Positions 44,647 to 55,285 of a stretch of DNA of 64,000 bases are shown piece by piece. This DNA comes from Agathobacter sp. (GTDB lineage: Bacteria > Bacillota > Clostridia > Lachnospirales > Lachnospiraceae), in NCBI GenBank assembly GCA_022772675.1, contig JALEZW010000032.1, positions 62,001-126,000 on the forward strand, written 5' to 3'. Position 1 is the stretch's first letter. Every line of letters begins with the position of its first letter. The notes beneath the pieces were generated by a model. It was not told the DNA's origin. It worked only from the letters and a program-made list of their open reading frames with translations, and made no database searches. A program made the position numbers and the translations under genes.

Positions 44647-45846
44647 CTATTCTTCTATGGTTTCCTCTTCCTCCGGTTCCTCATTGCTATCAAGATCTTC
44701 CGAATAATAAACAAAATTTCCCTTATATACATCAGAAGACAGATTTGTTTTGCTGTCAATTAAAACTACAGACAAAATATTGTTCCCCTCAGGAACAGTA
44801 ATTGGTGATGTATATCGGCTGCTTCCACGATTTGGAGTGCTTCCGTCCCAGGTGTAATAAGCATAACATCCCTCGGGAACAGTGATAGTTACAGTGGTCT
44901 CCACACCAAAGTCACCTCCATCCGGAGTGACAATCGGGATATCCGGCGCAGAAAATGAAATTTTATACTTACCGGTTATCGTATCACTATAGACTCCCTT
45001 ATTATTTTTACATACCGCTTTTATTTCATATTGTCTGTTATTTTCCTCCAGTTTAATGGGCTGGGAATAAAGTATCCCATTGACCTCAGGATCTGTCCCA
45101 TCCATGGTATAATAGATTTCATCCCTGTCTATAGATAAAATTTGTAAAATCTGTGCCTCTGTAAAAGTTCCTTCCTTTAGACTAAACTGTGGTGCAGTCA
45201 CCTGATAATCAGAAAACAAATCTTTAAGACCCGCATCCACCGCTTGTGAAAGCGAAAGTATGGCAGAGATATTATCCGTTTTGTCATAGATGGCAATCAG
45301 GTGTTCACAGGCCCTGCGGTTTTTTTTGTCTGCCCGCATTACCTCCTGGTAAAGAACAAGTGCAGCGTCCTCATCCCCGGTTTTTTCATATAATTCTGCC
45401 AGTGCCAGCCTTACACTCATGTTATTTTTATCCAGAGTCAGCGCATTTTCATAATAAGAAACAGCTTTTTCATAATTGCCGGCTTTTGCTGCTTTTTCGG
45501 CCTGACTGATCTGATAATCCACCGAATTGGAATGATTCGACCGAATTGCTGCACCTAAAATGACCAGAGAAAAAACCAAAACAAATATAACGCCTGCAAC
45601 CGCCAGGATAATTTTTCTCTGCATTTTTTTATTCTTTTTTGTGTCCGGCTGTTTTGCTTCCGATTTTATCTCAGCCCCTGTATCAGGCTGAACCGGGGCT
45701 GACTGAGGGTTTTCTTCCGTCAGTACCTGTTTTAAATAATCATCCTCATAGATGCTGTAATCCGGTACAATCTGCACTTTGTTCCCACATTTCGGGCAGT
45801 ACAGAATTCCCTCCCGTAATTCCTCACCGCAATAAATACACTTCAT
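44647..45846 (-). CDS. Zinc-ribbon / TPR / chitobiase-C-like membrane protein
   Basis: A 399-residue multidomain protein. Residues 1-25 form a zinc ribbon (CxxC ... CPKC). A transmembrane helix lies at about 74-100. Three TPR-like repeats (about 115-205) follow, e.g. 'AGNYEKAVSYYENALTL'. The extracytoplasmic half has two beta-sandwich repeats of the chitobiase C-terminal type, each with a 'YYTMDGTDPEVNGILYSQPI' or 'YYTWDGSTPNRGSSRYTSPI' motif. The acidic tail is Glu-rich. The role is unknown; the layout suggests a sensor or wall-associated protein. Confidence 0.8.
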   Translation of the reverse strand: MKCIYCGEELREGILYCPKCGNKVQIVPDYSIYEDDYLKQVLTEENPQSAPVQPDTGAEIKSEAKQPDTKKNKKMQRKIILAVAGVIFVLVFSLVILGAAIRSNHSNSVDYQISQAEKAAKAGNYEKAVSYYENALTLDKNNMSVRLALAELYEKTGDEDAALVLYQEVMRADKKNRRACEHLIAIYDKTDNISAILSLSQAVDAGLKDLFSDYQVTAPQFSLKEGTFTEAQILQILSIDRDEIYYTMDGTDPEVNGILYSQPIKLEENNRQYEIKAVCKNNKGVYSDTITGKYKISFSAPDIPIVTPDGGDFGVETTVTITVPEGCYAYYTWDGSTPNRGSSRYTSPITVPEGNNILSVVLIDSKTNLSSDVYKGNFVYYSEDLDSNEEPEEEETIEE

Positions 45847-45874
45847 GTTTAATCCCCTTTTGGACGTTCTATTG

Positions 45875-46720
45875 TTATGAGTAAAGTTTCATTGCTTCCA
45901 CACAGTTATGCATTAACATCGCTATTGTCATAGGACCAACACCGCCGGGAACAGGGGTAATATAGCTTGCCTTCGGTTCCACCTCTTCAAAGATTACATC
46001 ACCACAGAGTTTATTTTCCGCATTTCTGTGAATGCCAACATCAATGACAACAGCATTGTCCTTTACATAATCTGCCCCGATATAACGTGGTTTACCAATT
46101 GCTACGATTAAAATATCCGCCTCTCTGCAGATTTCCTTTAAATTCTGCGTGTGGGAATGGCAGATGGTTACCGTTGCATTTTCCCTGAGCATTAAAAGGG
46201 ACATTGGTTTTCCCACAATATTACTTCTTCCAACAACCACACAATGTTTTCCATCCATCGGAATCTGATATCTTTTTAACAGTTCAATAATTCCTGCCGG
46301 AGTACAGGAAACAAATCCCTTCTCTCCGATTACCAGATTTCCCACATTCTGTGGGTGGAATCCATCTACATCCTTTTTGGGGGAAATGGCATGGATAATG
46401 TGATCCTCACAGATATGGGAAGGAAGCGGCAGCTGGCATAAAATTCCGTGTACCTTTGGATCTTTATTTAACTTGTCAATAAGAGACAGCAGCTCCTCCT
46501 CCGTTGTAGACTCCGGAAGCTCATAGGAAAGAGACTCGATGCCGATATAGGCACATGCCTTTTTCTTATTTCCCACATAGACGCTGGAAGCCGGATCATC
46601 TCCTACCTGGATGACTGCAAGGGCACAGGTTTTTCCCTGCTTCAAAAGTTCTGCCACCTCTGCCTTTAATTCATCCTTGATTTCTTTCGATATTTTCTTT
46701 CCGTCTATTAACTGTGCCAT
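45875..46720 (-). CDS. folD: Bifunctional methylene-THF dehydrogenase/cyclohydrolase FolD
   Basis: A 281-residue enzyme that oxidises 5,10-methylene-THF to methenyl-THF and hydrolyses it to 10-formyl-THF. The catalytic lysine lies in 'YVGNKKKACAYIG', and the NADP fold has 'VVGRSNIVGKPMSLLM'. C-terminal 'TPVPGGVGPMTIAML' is diagnostic. It sits 9 nt after fhs. The pair links formate and serine C1 flow. Confidence 0.97.
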   Translation of the reverse strand: MAQLIDGKKISKEIKDELKAEVAELLKQGKTCALAVIQVGDDPASSVYVGNKKKACAYIGIESLSYELPESTTEEELLSLIDKLNKDPKVHGILCQLPLPSHICEDHIIHAISPKKDVDGFHPQNVGNLVIGEKGFVSCTPAGIIELLKRYQIPMDGKHCVVVGRSNIVGKPMSLLMLRENATVTICHSHTQNLKEICREADILIVAIGKPRYIGADYVKDNAVVIDVGIHRNAENKLCGDVIFEEVEPKASYITPVPGGVGPMTIAMLMHNCVEAMKLYS

Positions 46721-46729
46721 AATTCCTCC

Positions 46730-48400
46730 TTAAAATAATCCGGTAATCACACCGTCATCGTTGACATCAATTCCATAAGCCGCCGGTTTTTTCGGAAGTC
46801 CCGGCATGGTCATAATGGAACCGTTTACGGCAACCACAAATCCGGCACCCGCAGAAACATACACCTCACGGACATTGATGGTGAATCCGGTTGGTCTTCC
46901 CAGCTTCTTGGGATCATCAGAAAGAGAATACTGGGTTTTTGCCATGCAGACCGGGAAATCTCCCATACCGAGATCGGTAATTCTCTTTAACTCTCTTTCT
47001 GCTGCTGCAGAGTAAGTAACACCATCCGCACCGTAAATCTCTTTTGCAACAGTCTCTATCTTTTCTTTTAAACTCAGACTGTTCTCATAAAGCGGGTGGA
47101 AATGACTTTCCTTTTTCTCAAGGGTTTCCAATACTTTGTTTGCAAGGGCAATTCCGCCCTCTCCACCCTTCTCCCATACCTCAGAAAGGGCAAATTCGCA
47201 GTCATGTTCTTTACAGAACTGCTCCACGAAGGAGGTTTCAGCCTCGGTATCTGTAACAAAGGAGTTTAAGGTTACCACAACCGGTACCCCATACTTCTGC
47301 AGATTTTCGATATGCTTTTCCAGGTTGACAATTCCGGCCTTTAATGCATCCAGATTTTCTTTTGAAAGTTCATCCTTTGCCACTCCACCGTTGTATTTAA
47401 GAGCACGGATCGTTGCAACCAGAACAACTGCATCCGGATGAAGCCCTGCCTTACGGCATTTTATATCAAAGAATTTCTCGGCTCCCAGATCTGCACCAAA
47501 TCCTGCCTCGGTAATAACATAATCAGCAAGCTTTAAGGCGGTACGTGTTGCCCGGACACTATTACAGCCATGGGCGATATTGGCAAAGGGGCCGCCGTGA
47601 ACCAGCGCAGGTGTATGCTCTAATGTCTGAATCAGGTTCGGCTTAATAGCATCCTTAAGAAGTGCTGCCATGGAGCCTACCGCATGCAGATCTTCGGCAG
47701 TGACCGGTTTACCATCAAAAGTATATGCAACGATAATGCGTCCAAGACGTCTTTTTAAATCATTCATGTCTTCCGCCAGACACAGGATTGCCATAATCTC
47801 AGAGGCAACGGTGATGACAAAATGATCCTCCCTCACCATTCCATCCATCTTATTTCCCAGACCTACTACCACGTTACGGAGCACACGGTCATTCATATCC
47901 ATGCAGCGTTTCCATACAATCTGCCTTGGATCGATTCCCAGTTCATTTCCCTGCTGAATATGGTTATCCAGTAAGGCTGCAAGCAAATTATTTGCAGACG
48001 TAATAGCGTGAAAATCCCCGGTAAAGTGAAGATTTAAGTCCTCCATGGGAACAACCTGGGCATAGCCGCCGCCTGCGGCTCCACCCTTAATTCCAAAGCA
48101 GGGTCCCAGGGATGGCTCACGTAAGGCAATGAGAGCTTTTTTTCCAAGCTTTCCAAATGCCTCGCCCAATCCCACACTGGTGGTAGTTTTCCCTTCTCCT
48201 GCCGGAGTCGGATTAATGGCTGTTACAAGAATCAGCTTTCCATCCGGGTTATTTTTAGAACGTTCAATCAGTTCATCGGAAATCTTTGCCTTATATTTTC
48301 CATATAATTCCAGGTCGTCTTCCTGAATACCTATGGAAGCAGCTACGTCTTTGATTGGAAGCATGGTTGCCTCCTGTGCAATCTGAATATCACTTTTCAT
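46730..48400 (-). CDS. fhs: Formate--tetrahydrofolate ligase
   Basis: A 556-residue ligase that makes 10-formyl-THF from formate, THF and ATP. The P-loop-like motif '[18 protein letters not shown]' is near residue 66. Further blocks are '[20 protein letters not shown]' and the C-terminal '[18 protein letters not shown]'. The frame extends 21 codons upstream, but GGAGGAG lies 8 nt before the ATG at 48400. With FolD it forms the C1 carrier branch common in acetogens and other Clostridia. No other Wood-Ljungdahl gene is visible. Confidence 0.97.
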   Translation of the reverse strand: MKSDIQIAQEATMLPIKDVAASIGIQEDDLELYGKYKAKISDELIERSKNNPDGKLILVTAINPTPAGEGKTTTSVGLGEAFGKLGKKALIALREPSLGPCFGIKGGAAGGGYAQVVPMEDLNLHFTGDFHAITSANNLLAALLDNHIQQGNELGIDPRQIVWKRCMDMNDRVLRNVVVGLGNKMDGMVREDHFVITVASEIMAILCLAEDMNDLKRRLGRIIVAYTFDGKPVTAEDLHAVGSMAALLKDAIKPNLIQTLEHTPALVHGGPFANIAHGCNSVRATRTALKLADYVITEAGFGADLGAEKFFDIKCRKAGLHPDAVVLVATIRALKYNGGVAKDELSKENLDALKAGIVNLEKHIENLQKYGVPVVVTLNSFVTDTEAETSFVEQFCKEHDCEFALSEVWEKGGEGGIALANKVLETLEKKESHFHPLYENSLSLKEKIETVAKEIYGADGVTYSAAAERELKRITDLGMGDFPVCMAKTQYSLSDDPKKLGRPTGFTINVREVYVSAGAGFVVAVNGSIMTMPGLPKKPAAYGIDVNDDGVITGLF

Positions 48401-48437
48401 GTTGTGAACTCCTCCTTTTATGCTTATGTGAATGTTT

Positions 48438-51008
48438 TTACATTTCTGTGGATGTGGACTCATCTGTCTCGCCGGAATTTTGATACTCCTCAGAAGTCAT
48501 AAGTACCCGGCGGGGCTTGGTACCTTCCTCAGGTCCTACGATTCCTGCCTCTTCAAGCTGATCCATAATCCGGGCTGCCCTGTTAAAGCCTATTTTTAAA
48601 TATCGCTGCAGCATGCCGATGGAAGCTTTTTCTTTATCAATAATGATTTTGGCTGCCTCATCAAAATAGGCATCCCGACCGTCATCTTCTCCGGTATCCT
48701 CCGTAATCGTAACGGTATTTCCACTTGTCTGCAGATTATCAACCTTTTGGACAATCTCCTCATTGTAAGAACCCGTACCGTTTTGTTCTTTAATATAGGC
48801 AACCACATCCCCAACCTCTTTGTCCGATACAAAGGCTCCCTGCACCCGGACCGGTTTCGGTGATGACTGTGGATGAAAGAGCATATCTCCTTTTCCCAGC
48901 AGCTTTTCCGCACCATTCATATCCAGAATGGTTCTCGAATCCGTACCTGACGTTACAGCAAAGGCAATACGGCTTGGCATGTTTGCTTTAATCAGACCGG
49001 TAATGACGTTGACTGAGGGCCTCTGGGTGGCAATTACAAGATGAATCCCGGCAGCACGCGCCAGCTGTGCCAGACGGCAGATGGCCTCCTCCACATCTGA
49101 CGAAGCCACCATCATAAGGTCTGCCAGCTCGTCCACAATAATTACTATCTGCGGCATTTTTTCCGGTCTCTCCTGACCGTCCGGAACCTCTATAGAGTCA
49201 ACCTTGGCATTATATCCATTGATTTCACGGACATTTGCCTCTGCAAATTTTTCGTAACGGTCTGTCATCTCTGCCACAGCCCAGTTTAAAGCACCTGAAG
49301 CTTTTTTCGGATCCGTGACCACCGGAATCAGAAGATGTGGAATTCCGTTATAGACACTTAACTCAACCACCTTCGGGTCAATCATAATAAGCTTAACCTC
49401 ATCCGGTGCTGCCTTATACAGGATGCTCATGATAATTGTGTTGATACATACAGATTTACCGGAGCCTGTAGCTCCCGCGATCAGAAGATGCGGCATTTTT
49501 GCAATGTCTGTTACCATGGTTTTGCCGGATATATCTTTTCCAACTGCAAAACTGATCTTGGATTTGGCAGTCTGAAACTCTCTGGATTCAATCAGTTCCC
49601 GGAAAGAAACCATCACAGTTTCTTTATTGGGAACCTCAATTCCTACCGCTGCCTTTCCCGGAATCGGAGCTTCGATACGAATATCAGCTGCCGCAAGATT
49701 TAATTTAATATCATCGGTCAGACCAACAATTTTACTTACCTTTACTCCCATTTCCGGCTGAATTTCATAACGGGTAACAGAGGGTCCACAGCTTATATTG
49801 GTTACTTTAACATTTACTCCGAAATTTTTCAATGTCTGTTCCAGTTTATTTGCAGTTTCCATCAGCTGATGTTCTGTATTTCCGGCTTTTTTTCCGTCGC
49901 TCTTTTTCAGCAGATCCGTTGTAGGAAACACATATTCACTCTTTGCCGGTGCAGCAGGTTTTGCAATTTGTGCTGCAACCTCCTCCACCTCTTTCTTACG
50001 TTCCTGTTCCGGCTGTTTCGTTTTCCTTTTCTCAGATTTTCCTGCAGCGACAGATTCCTCTGTGGTTTCCGGTTCATTTTCCACAGGGGTTATGCTGCCC
50101 GATACGGTCATATTCTTTGCAGTCTTTACAGCATCCACTGACTTTGAAGCAGCAGATTTCCTTTCCGTAACAGGGGAAGCATCTTTGGGATCCGGTGGAA
50201 ATGAATCCGGGGTAAAGACGCCGGAAATTTTTGGTGGAGTATCCGGTATCTTAAGCTCCGGCGAAGAAAGTTCACCCATCTCATCAGATTTCTTTTTCTG
50301 ATTTTCCTTTGTCTCAATTCTGGTATCTCCGACTCCTGTTACCTTGTGATCCATTCTTCGATCCTTTTTTTCATTTTCCCGGTATTCCCGGTACTCGCGA
50401 TACTTTGCATTGCTTTCCTTTGCGGACTCATACATTTTATGCCCGCTTTTTTGCATGCCCCGCAGTGCAGAGCGTTCCGTAATCAGTACCAGACAAACGA
50501 TCAGAACAATGATATCTATGATATAGGACCCCAATAGGCCAAAAGCTTTTGTCAGATAGTAGGCAAGGAATCCCCCAAAAAGTCCACCGCCGGTATGTCT
50601 GTCTGCACAGTATGTATAAGCCTCAAGAGGCCTCATTTGCCTAGCACCACCGGTAAGTGCAAGAGCCAGAAAAGTACAGAAAAACAGGATAAACAGGATT
50701 GCAGCTACCAGTTTTACCATTGCAAAAGGGTTTCCGTGGTTTGATACAGCAAAAAAGCTTCCAATCAGAAGAAACACTGGAAGCACATATGCTAATAATC
50801 CGAATAGTCCGAAAAGCACATCGCTTACCCCTTTTCCAACCATTCCTCCGAATCCGAGATTACTGATAAAAAGCAGGAGAGAAATGGCGACAATAATCCA
50901 GAGAACCACCTCCGTGCGAAAAGCCTGTACCTTTTTCATCTCTTCCATCCGTTCTTTTTTTGTCTGTCTCTTTTTTCCACTTGATGTTTTACGGCTGCCC
51001 GTGGCCAT
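48438..51008 (-). CDS. FtsK/SpoIIIE DNA translocase
   Basis: An 856-residue septal DNA pump. The N-terminal part has four transmembrane helices (about 30-175). A long charged linker follows. The RecA-like motor has Walker A '[16 protein letters not shown]' and Walker B '[12 protein letters not shown]'. The C-terminal winged-helix gamma domain ('[20 protein letters not shown]') reads KOPS/SRS polarity sites. The frame opens at 51029, but GGAG with 8 nt spacing suits the ATG at 51008. Adjacent tepA matches the Bacillus spoIIIE region, so SpoIIIE and FtsK functions are both possible. Confidence 0.95.
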   Translation of the reverse strand: MATGSRKTSSGKKRQTKKERMEEMKKVQAFRTEVVLWIIVAISLLLFISNLGFGGMVGKGVSDVLFGLFGLLAYVLPVFLLIGSFFAVSNHGNPFAMVKLVAAILFILFFCTFLALALTGGARQMRPLEAYTYCADRHTGGGLFGGFLAYYLTKAFGLLGSYIIDIIVLIVCLVLITERSALRGMQKSGHKMYESAKESNAKYREYREYRENEKKDRRMDHKVTGVGDTRIETKENQKKKSDEMGELSSPELKIPDTPPKISGVFTPDSFPPDPKDASPVTERKSAASKSVDAVKTAKNMTVSGSITPVENEPETTEESVAAGKSEKRKTKQPEQERKKEVEEVAAQIAKPAAPAKSEYVFPTTDLLKKSDGKKAGNTEHQLMETANKLEQTLKNFGVNVKVTNISCGPSVTRYEIQPEMGVKVSKIVGLTDDIKLNLAAADIRIEAPIPGKAAVGIEVPNKETVMVSFRELIESREFQTAKSKISFAVGKDISGKTMVTDIAKMPHLLIAGATGSGKSVCINTIIMSILYKAAPDEVKLIMIDPKVVELSVYNGIPHLLIPVVTDPKKASGALNWAVAEMTDRYEKFAEANVREINGYNAKVDSIEVPDGQERPEKMPQIVIIVDELADLMMVASSDVEEAICRLAQLARAAGIHLVIATQRPSVNVITGLIKANMPSRIAFAVTSGTDSRTILDMNGAEKLLGKGDMLFHPQSSPKPVRVQGAFVSDKEVGDVVAYIKEQNGTGSYNEEIVQKVDNLQTSGNTVTITEDTGEDDGRDAYFDEAAKIIIDKEKASIGMLQRYLKIGFNRAARIMDQLEEAGIVGPEEGTKPRRVLMTSEEYQNSGETDESTSTEM

Positions 51009-51040
51009 GGGAAACACTCCTTCATTCACAAATTATTTCT

Positions 51041-51069
51041 ATCATACCATATTTGAAGAGGAATGTCAT
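51041..51069 (-). promoter_or_regulatory. Promoter of ftsK
   Basis: Minus strand: ATGACA (51069-51064), 17-nt spacer, TATGAT (51046-51041), between tepA and ftsK. Confidence 0.5.
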
Positions 51070-51089
51070 CCCATATTAGTTTACGTTTT

Positions 51090-51806
51090 TTAGACTCTTT
51101 TTTTGTCAATCAGTTCATAAAGCTTGGAAAAAGCATCGGAAATACCGCCTACAGAGTCAATAAGTCCCTCCTTAACAGCCTGTTCCCCCACCAGAATAGT
51201 TCCAAGATCCTTTGTTAACATCTGGGTATTCATCATCATCTCCGCAATCCGCTCTTTCGTAACATGACAATGAAGGGAAATAAAACCGGCTATCCTGTCC
51301 TGCATCTGCTTAAAATAATCATAGGTCTGCTGAGCTCCGATCACGGTTCCGCTCATACGTACCGGATGTATCACCATGGTTCCGGTGGGAACAATAAAGG
51401 AGTAGTCCGTAGAGACTGCCAGGGGAACACCAATGGAGTGACTGCCTCCAAGTACCAGGGAAACCGTTGGTTTGGATAAGGAGGCAACCATTTCCGCAAT
51501 CGCAAGGCCACTTTCCACATCTCCCCCCATTGTATTTAATAAAAGAAGAACCCCATCCACCTTCTCATCATCTTCAATGGTGGCAAGCCTTGGCAGCACA
51601 TGCTCATACTTCGTTGTCTTTGATGTAGAGGGCAGGCATTCATGGCCTTCAATCTCCCCAATGATGGAGAGCAGATAGATGGTAGTATTTCTTTTATCAG
51701 CGTGTAAAAGAGCCTGTCCCATTTCCGAAATTTCTTCCCGAAGAGATGCTTCCTCTTTATCTTTATCTTTCGCTTCCGTATCTTTGAAAGATTGCTCTTT
51801 TTCCAT
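51090..51806 (-). CDS. tepA: TepA-like ClpP-fold protease
   Basis: A 238-residue serine protease of the ClpP/crotonase fold. The catalytic Ser is in 'LGGSHSIGVP' and the His in 'MVIHPVRMSG'. 'LLLNTMGGDVESGLAIAEM' is the substrate-strand region. The N-terminus is Lys/Glu-rich and coiled. Bacillus TepA, encoded next to spoIIIE, degrades signal peptides and has been linked to secretion and spores. It lacks a ClpX partner loop. The next gene is ftsK, 81 nt on. Confidence 0.9.
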   Translation of the reverse strand: MEKEQSFKDTEAKDKDKEEASLREEISEMGQALLHADKRNTTIYLLSIIGEIEGHECLPSTSKTTKYEHVLPRLATIEDDEKVDGVLLLLNTMGGDVESGLAIAEMVASLSKPTVSLVLGGSHSIGVPLAVSTDYSFIVPTGTMVIHPVRMSGTVIGAQQTYDYFKQMQDRIAGFISLHCHVTKERIAEMMMNTQMLTKDLGTILVGEQAVKEGLIDSVGGISDAFSKLYELIDKKRV

Positions 51807-51875
51807 GATTTCCTCCTGTTTTCTAACCGGAATTTCAGTTCCGCTTCAAAATAAAGAACTTTCCTGTACGTAAAA

Positions 51876-51903
51876 AAGAACGGATACTTTCGTATCCGCT
51901 CTT
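51876..51903 (-). terminator. Terminator of glgA
   Basis: A 12-bp stem with one G-U pair: 51876-51887 against 51892-51903, loop TTTC. On the minus strand it is followed by a run of T (51877-51872). It separates glgA from tepA. Confidence 0.85.
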
Positions 51904-51919
51904 AGTATATGAGATATTT

Positions 51920-53377
51920 TTATTTGTATTCACCCAAAAGATAATTATATAATCCTTCGTAGCGAAATTTCGATGCGTTCCAGGAGAAATCATTTCCCAT
52001 TCCTCTTTCAATCATCTGATTCCACTGACGTTTTCTGTCATAGAAAATATGCTTGGAGTAGTTAATAACATGAAGCATTTCTTCTGCATTGTAATTGGTA
52101 AAGGAGAAACCATCTCCACTGTTATCATATTCATTGTAGGCCTGGACGGTATCCTTAAGTCCTCCGGTCTCACGTACAATCGGCACGGTGCCGTAACGGA
52201 AAGAGATAAGCTGGGTCAGTCCACATGGCTCAAAACGCGACGGCATTAAAAATGCGTCTGCTGCTGCATACAGTTTGTGGGCCAGATCATCTGAGTAACA
52301 GATATTTGCGGAAACACGATTCGGATATTTCCATGCATAGTGTCTGAACATATTCTCATAGCGTGGCTCACCGGTTCCGATTACTACAATCTGTGTATAA
52401 TCATCCACAAGACGATCCATTACAGCATTGATAAGATCCAGTCCCTTCTGATCGGTCAGACGGGAAATGATTCCAATCATATATTTTTTTCTGTCAACCT
52501 CCAGTCCCAGATCTGCCTGCAGACGCTCCTTATTGACAAACTTCTTCTTGCGGAAGCTCTCTGCATCATAGTTCATATAAATTTTGGGGTCTGTCTGCGG
52601 ATTGTAAGTACCATAATCAATGCCGTTCACAATTCCCTGCATATCAAAGTGGCGTGCTGACAAGAGCCCATTTAGCCCTTCTCCGTAATATGGGGTCTGA
52701 ATCTCCTGTGCATAGGTATCGCTGACGGTTGTAATGTAATCGGCATATACAAGACCGCCCTTTAACATACTGGCATCTTTATTAAATTCAAGCTTATCGG
52801 GAGTAAACAGGCTTCGTGAAAATCCGGTCAGTCCCTGCATAGTCTTAACATCCCAGATTCCCTGGAATTTCAGGTTATGAATCGTCATAATAGACCTAAT
52901 TCCCCAGAAGAAAGAATCTGCCTGGAATTCATTTCTCAAATAGACAGGAATCAGACCTGTCTGCCAGTCATGACAGTGAATGATATCCGGACGGAAACCA
53001 ATCAAAGGAAGCATGGAAAGAACTGCTTTGTCAAAGAATGTAAATTTTTCAATATCATAGCGCACGTCCCCATAAGGAACAAAACAGTTAAAGTATTCCT
53101 GATTATCAATAAAGTAATAGGTAATTCCATCCAGCTTATACTGAAGGACACCCACATACTTATTCCTGATATAGGACCCACAGGACATATAAAAATGGGT
53201 GACATATTCAAATTGATTACGGAAATGCTCCGGAATACAGCTGTAATTCGGGATTACTACCCTGATATCCCAGTATTTCGGATCAAATGACTTTGGCAAT
53301 GCACCACAAACATCGGCAAGTCCGCCTGTTTTTATAAAAGGTACACACTCAGATGCTGCAAATAAAATTCTTTTCAT
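51920..53377 (-). CDS. glgA: Glycogen synthase GlgA (ADP-glucose type)
   Basis: A 485-residue GT-B glycosyltransferase (GT5) that elongates alpha-1,4-glucan from ADP-glucose. The nucleotide-sugar motif KTGGLADVCG is at 17-26, 'IHCHDWQTGLIPVYL' is in the first domain, and 'MPSRFEPCGLTQLISFRYGT' with the conserved Glu is in the second. Length is normal. It stands alone, without glgB, glgC or glgP, with its own promoter and terminator, so other glycogen genes must be elsewhere. Confidence 0.95.
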   Translation of the reverse strand: MKRILFAASECVPFIKTGGLADVCGALPKSFDPKYWDIRVVIPNYSCIPEHFRNQFEYVTHFYMSCGSYIRNKYVGVLQYKLDGITYYFIDNQEYFNCFVPYGDVRYDIEKFTFFDKAVLSMLPLIGFRPDIIHCHDWQTGLIPVYLRNEFQADSFFWGIRSIMTIHNLKFQGIWDVKTMQGLTGFSRSLFTPDKLEFNKDASMLKGGLVYADYITTVSDTYAQEIQTPYYGEGLNGLLSARHFDMQGIVNGIDYGTYNPQTDPKIYMNYDAESFRKKKFVNKERLQADLGLEVDRKKYMIGIISRLTDQKGLDLINAVMDRLVDDYTQIVVIGTGEPRYENMFRHYAWKYPNRVSANICYSDDLAHKLYAAADAFLMPSRFEPCGLTQLISFRYGTVPIVRETGGLKDTVQAYNEYDNSGDGFSFTNYNAEEMLHVINYSKHIFYDRKRQWNQMIERGMGNDFSWNASKFRYEGLYNYLLGEYK

Positions 53378-53401
53378 ACCTGCCTCCTAAAAAATAACCC
53401 A

Positions 53402-53429
53402 ATTGTATTTTCCCAAAACAATTTATCAA
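53402..53429 (-). promoter_or_regulatory. Promoter of glgA
   Basis: Minus strand: TTGATA (53429-53424), 16-nt spacer, TACAAT (53407-53402), upstream of AGGAGG and the ATG. Confidence 0.55.
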
Positions 53430-53464
53430 TCTACAGAATCGGAACCCGACAGGGAACAGTAACG

Positions 53465-54193
53465 TTACTCTTCCCAGTTATGATATACTTCCTGTACGTC
53501 ATCATCATCCTCCAGAAAGTCAAGGATTCTTCCGATATTCGTGATATCTGCCTCATCCGTAAGTGTTACATAGGTCTGTGGAATCATGGTAACTTCTGCA
53601 GATGCCATAGGAATCTTCTGTTCTTCTAAAGCCTTATGTACGGCATCAAAATCAGCAGGTGCCGTTGTAATCTCAAAGCTGTCCTCCTCATCGGAAAAAT
53701 CTTCCGCCCCTGCATCCAATGCAAGCATCATCAGATCATCTGCATCCATGTCACATTCTTCCTTGTCAATGATAATCTGTCCCTTTTCATCAAACATATA
53801 GGAAACACATCCCTGTGTACCTATGCTTCCCTGTCCTTTGGAAAATGCATTTCTTACATTGGCAGCGGTACGGTTCTTATTATCGGTCAGACATTTAACA
53901 ATGATAGCAGTACCGCTTGGACCATACCCCTCATAGGTTGCTGTCTCATAATTTACATTGTTTCCATCTCCGGCTGCTTTCTTAATACCACGGTCAATGG
54001 TATCATTCGGCATATTGTTCGCCTTGGCTTTTGCGATTACCTGCGCAAGCTTAAAGTTATTTGCAGGATCGGGACCGCCCTCTTTTACTGCAACGGCGAT
54101 TTCACGACCGATCATGGTAAAAATCTTACCCTTTGCAGCGTCATTTTTCTCCTTCTTATGCTTGATATTCGCAAATTTGGAATGTCCTGACAT
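53465..54193 (-). CDS. YebC/PmpR-family transcription or translation regulator
   Basis: A 242-residue protein of three alpha/beta domains with the invariant start '[20 protein letters not shown]'. '[20 protein letters not shown]' (108-127) is the second hallmark. Members have been reported as DNA-binding regulators and, more recently, as factors that relieve ribosome stalling at proline runs. The real role here is not decided by sequence. It has a separate promoter upstream. Confidence 0.93.
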   Translation of the reverse strand: MSGHSKFANIKHKKEKNDAAKGKIFTMIGREIAVAVKEGGPDPANNFKLAQVIAKAKANNMPNDTIDRGIKKAAGDGNNVNYETATYEGYGPSGTAIIVKCLTDNKNRTAANVRNAFSKGQGSIGTQGCVSYMFDEKGQIIIDKEECDMDADDLMMLALDAGAEDFSDEEDSFEITTAPADFDAVHKALEEQKIPMASAEVTMIPQTYVTLTDEADITNIGRILDFLEDDDDVQEVYHNWEE

Positions 54194-54281
54194 ACTATAA
54201 ATCCTCTTTTCTTTCGATTTGTAACATTACCGACCCACTCTGCAGGATATAATTTTCGGTAAGGAGTGAATCTCTATATTT

Positions 54282-54310
54282 ATTTTAGCATCATTTTGTG
54301 ATTCATGCAA
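54282..54310 (-). promoter_or_regulatory. Promoter of yebC
   Basis: Minus strand: TTGCAT (54310-54305), 17-nt spacer, TAAAAT (54287-54282). Confidence 0.5.
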
Positions 54311-54330
54311 GTAGAGTTCCGTAATTGGAC

Positions 54331-55215
54331 TCATTGCTTTTCTTCCTCTGTTACCGGTAATTTTGACTTTTGTACCGTAACTTCTCTTATCATCTTATCT
54401 TCCACCCTTTTGATAAAGAAATCATATCCGTATGCGGAAAGTTTTGCAGTCTCTCCATCATTCGGTATTTTTTCAAGTAAGAATACAAGAAATCCGTTTA
54501 ATGTATCAAAATCATCATCTGTAACCGAAATGTTTAAAGTTTCCGCAACATCGGAAAGATCTGCATATCCGCTCATGGTAAAGCTACCGTCCGGATTTTT
54601 CCGGATAAGCTGCTCCTCTTCATCATGTTCGTCTTCAATATTTCCTACGATTTCTTCCAGAATATCTTCCATGGCAACAATCCCGGAAGTCTGCCCATAT
54701 TCATCCACAACAATCACAAGGTGGCTCTTCTGGGACTGCATTCTTTTAAAAAGTGTGTGAATATTCAGAGTCTCCGGAACAAAATCCACATCTCGGATTA
54801 ATCCCGGGATATCTTTGATGGAGGTACGGAACACCTCATTTTTCTGTGCGAAAGCCATCGCATCTTTGATATGTAAGACACCGATAATATTATCGATGTC
54901 ATCCAGATAAACCGGATATCGTGATTTATTGTTGTCAACAATCTCAGAAACCGCATCGATATAAGACAGGTTTCCGTCAAGGGCAATCAGGCTTTTCCGG
55001 TGAGTCATGATATCTTTTGCTTCTTTATCGCCGAATTCAAAAATATTATTGATCATCTCGGCCTCCGAAGCCCGAAGAACCCCCTGCTCATGCCCTTCAT
55101 TCACCATTGAGATGATCTCTTCTTCTGTTACATCATCCTCATGGGAGGACTGGTTTAAGAACCCAATGATTTTCTTAAAAATATTTTTTCTGCCGGGACT
55201 GGCACTGTCATCCAT
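54331..55215 (-). CDS. CorC-like CBS-pair protein without DUF21 membrane domain
   Basis: A 294-residue soluble protein. A short acidic segment is followed by two CBS domains (about 60-185, e.g. 'RYPVYLDDIDNIIGVLHIKD' and 'HLVIVVDEYGQTSGIVAMED') and a C-terminal CorC_HlyC transporter-associated domain (about 205-285, 'GYADLSDVAETLNI'). Related TlyC/hemolysin-family proteins carry an N-terminal DUF21 membrane module, which is absent here. The family binds adenosine nucleotides and is linked to Mg/Co efflux. The 'hemolysin' name is not supported by sequence. It has a strong promoter of its own. Confidence 0.85.
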   Translation of the reverse strand: MDDSASPGRKNIFKKIIGFLNQSSHEDDVTEEEIISMVNEGHEQGVLRASEAEMINNIFEFGDKEAKDIMTHRKSLIALDGNLSYIDAVSEIVDNNKSRYPVYLDDIDNIIGVLHIKDAMAFAQKNEVFRTSIKDIPGLIRDVDFVPETLNIHTLFKRMQSQKSHLVIVVDEYGQTSGIVAMEDILEEIVGNIEDEHDEEEQLIRKNPDGSFTMSGYADLSDVAETLNISVTDDDFDTLNGFLVFLLEKIPNDGETAKLSAYGYDFFIKRVEDKMIREVTVQKSKLPVTEEEKQ

Positions 55216-55255
55216 TGTATTTCTCCTTTATAATTTTAGAACTATAATAAACCAA

Positions 55256-55284
55256 ATCATACCATGGGAACCGTATTCCGTCAA
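55256..55284 (-). promoter_or_regulatory. Strong promoter of the CorC-like gene
   Basis: Minus strand: TTGACG (55284-55279), 17-nt spacer, TATGAT (55261-55256), beginning just after the mazF stop. Confidence 0.65.
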
Positions 55285-55285
55285 G

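Noticed and set aside
53458-53469. AGTAACGTTACT palindrome at the yebC stop
   Set aside because: Only 12 bp, overlaps coding sequence and has no link to a regulator; likely chance.
53636-54190. 184-codon plus-strand ORF opposite yebC
   Set aside because: Fully antisense to a well-recognised gene; composition (Cys, Ile, Ser rich) is typical of shadow frames.
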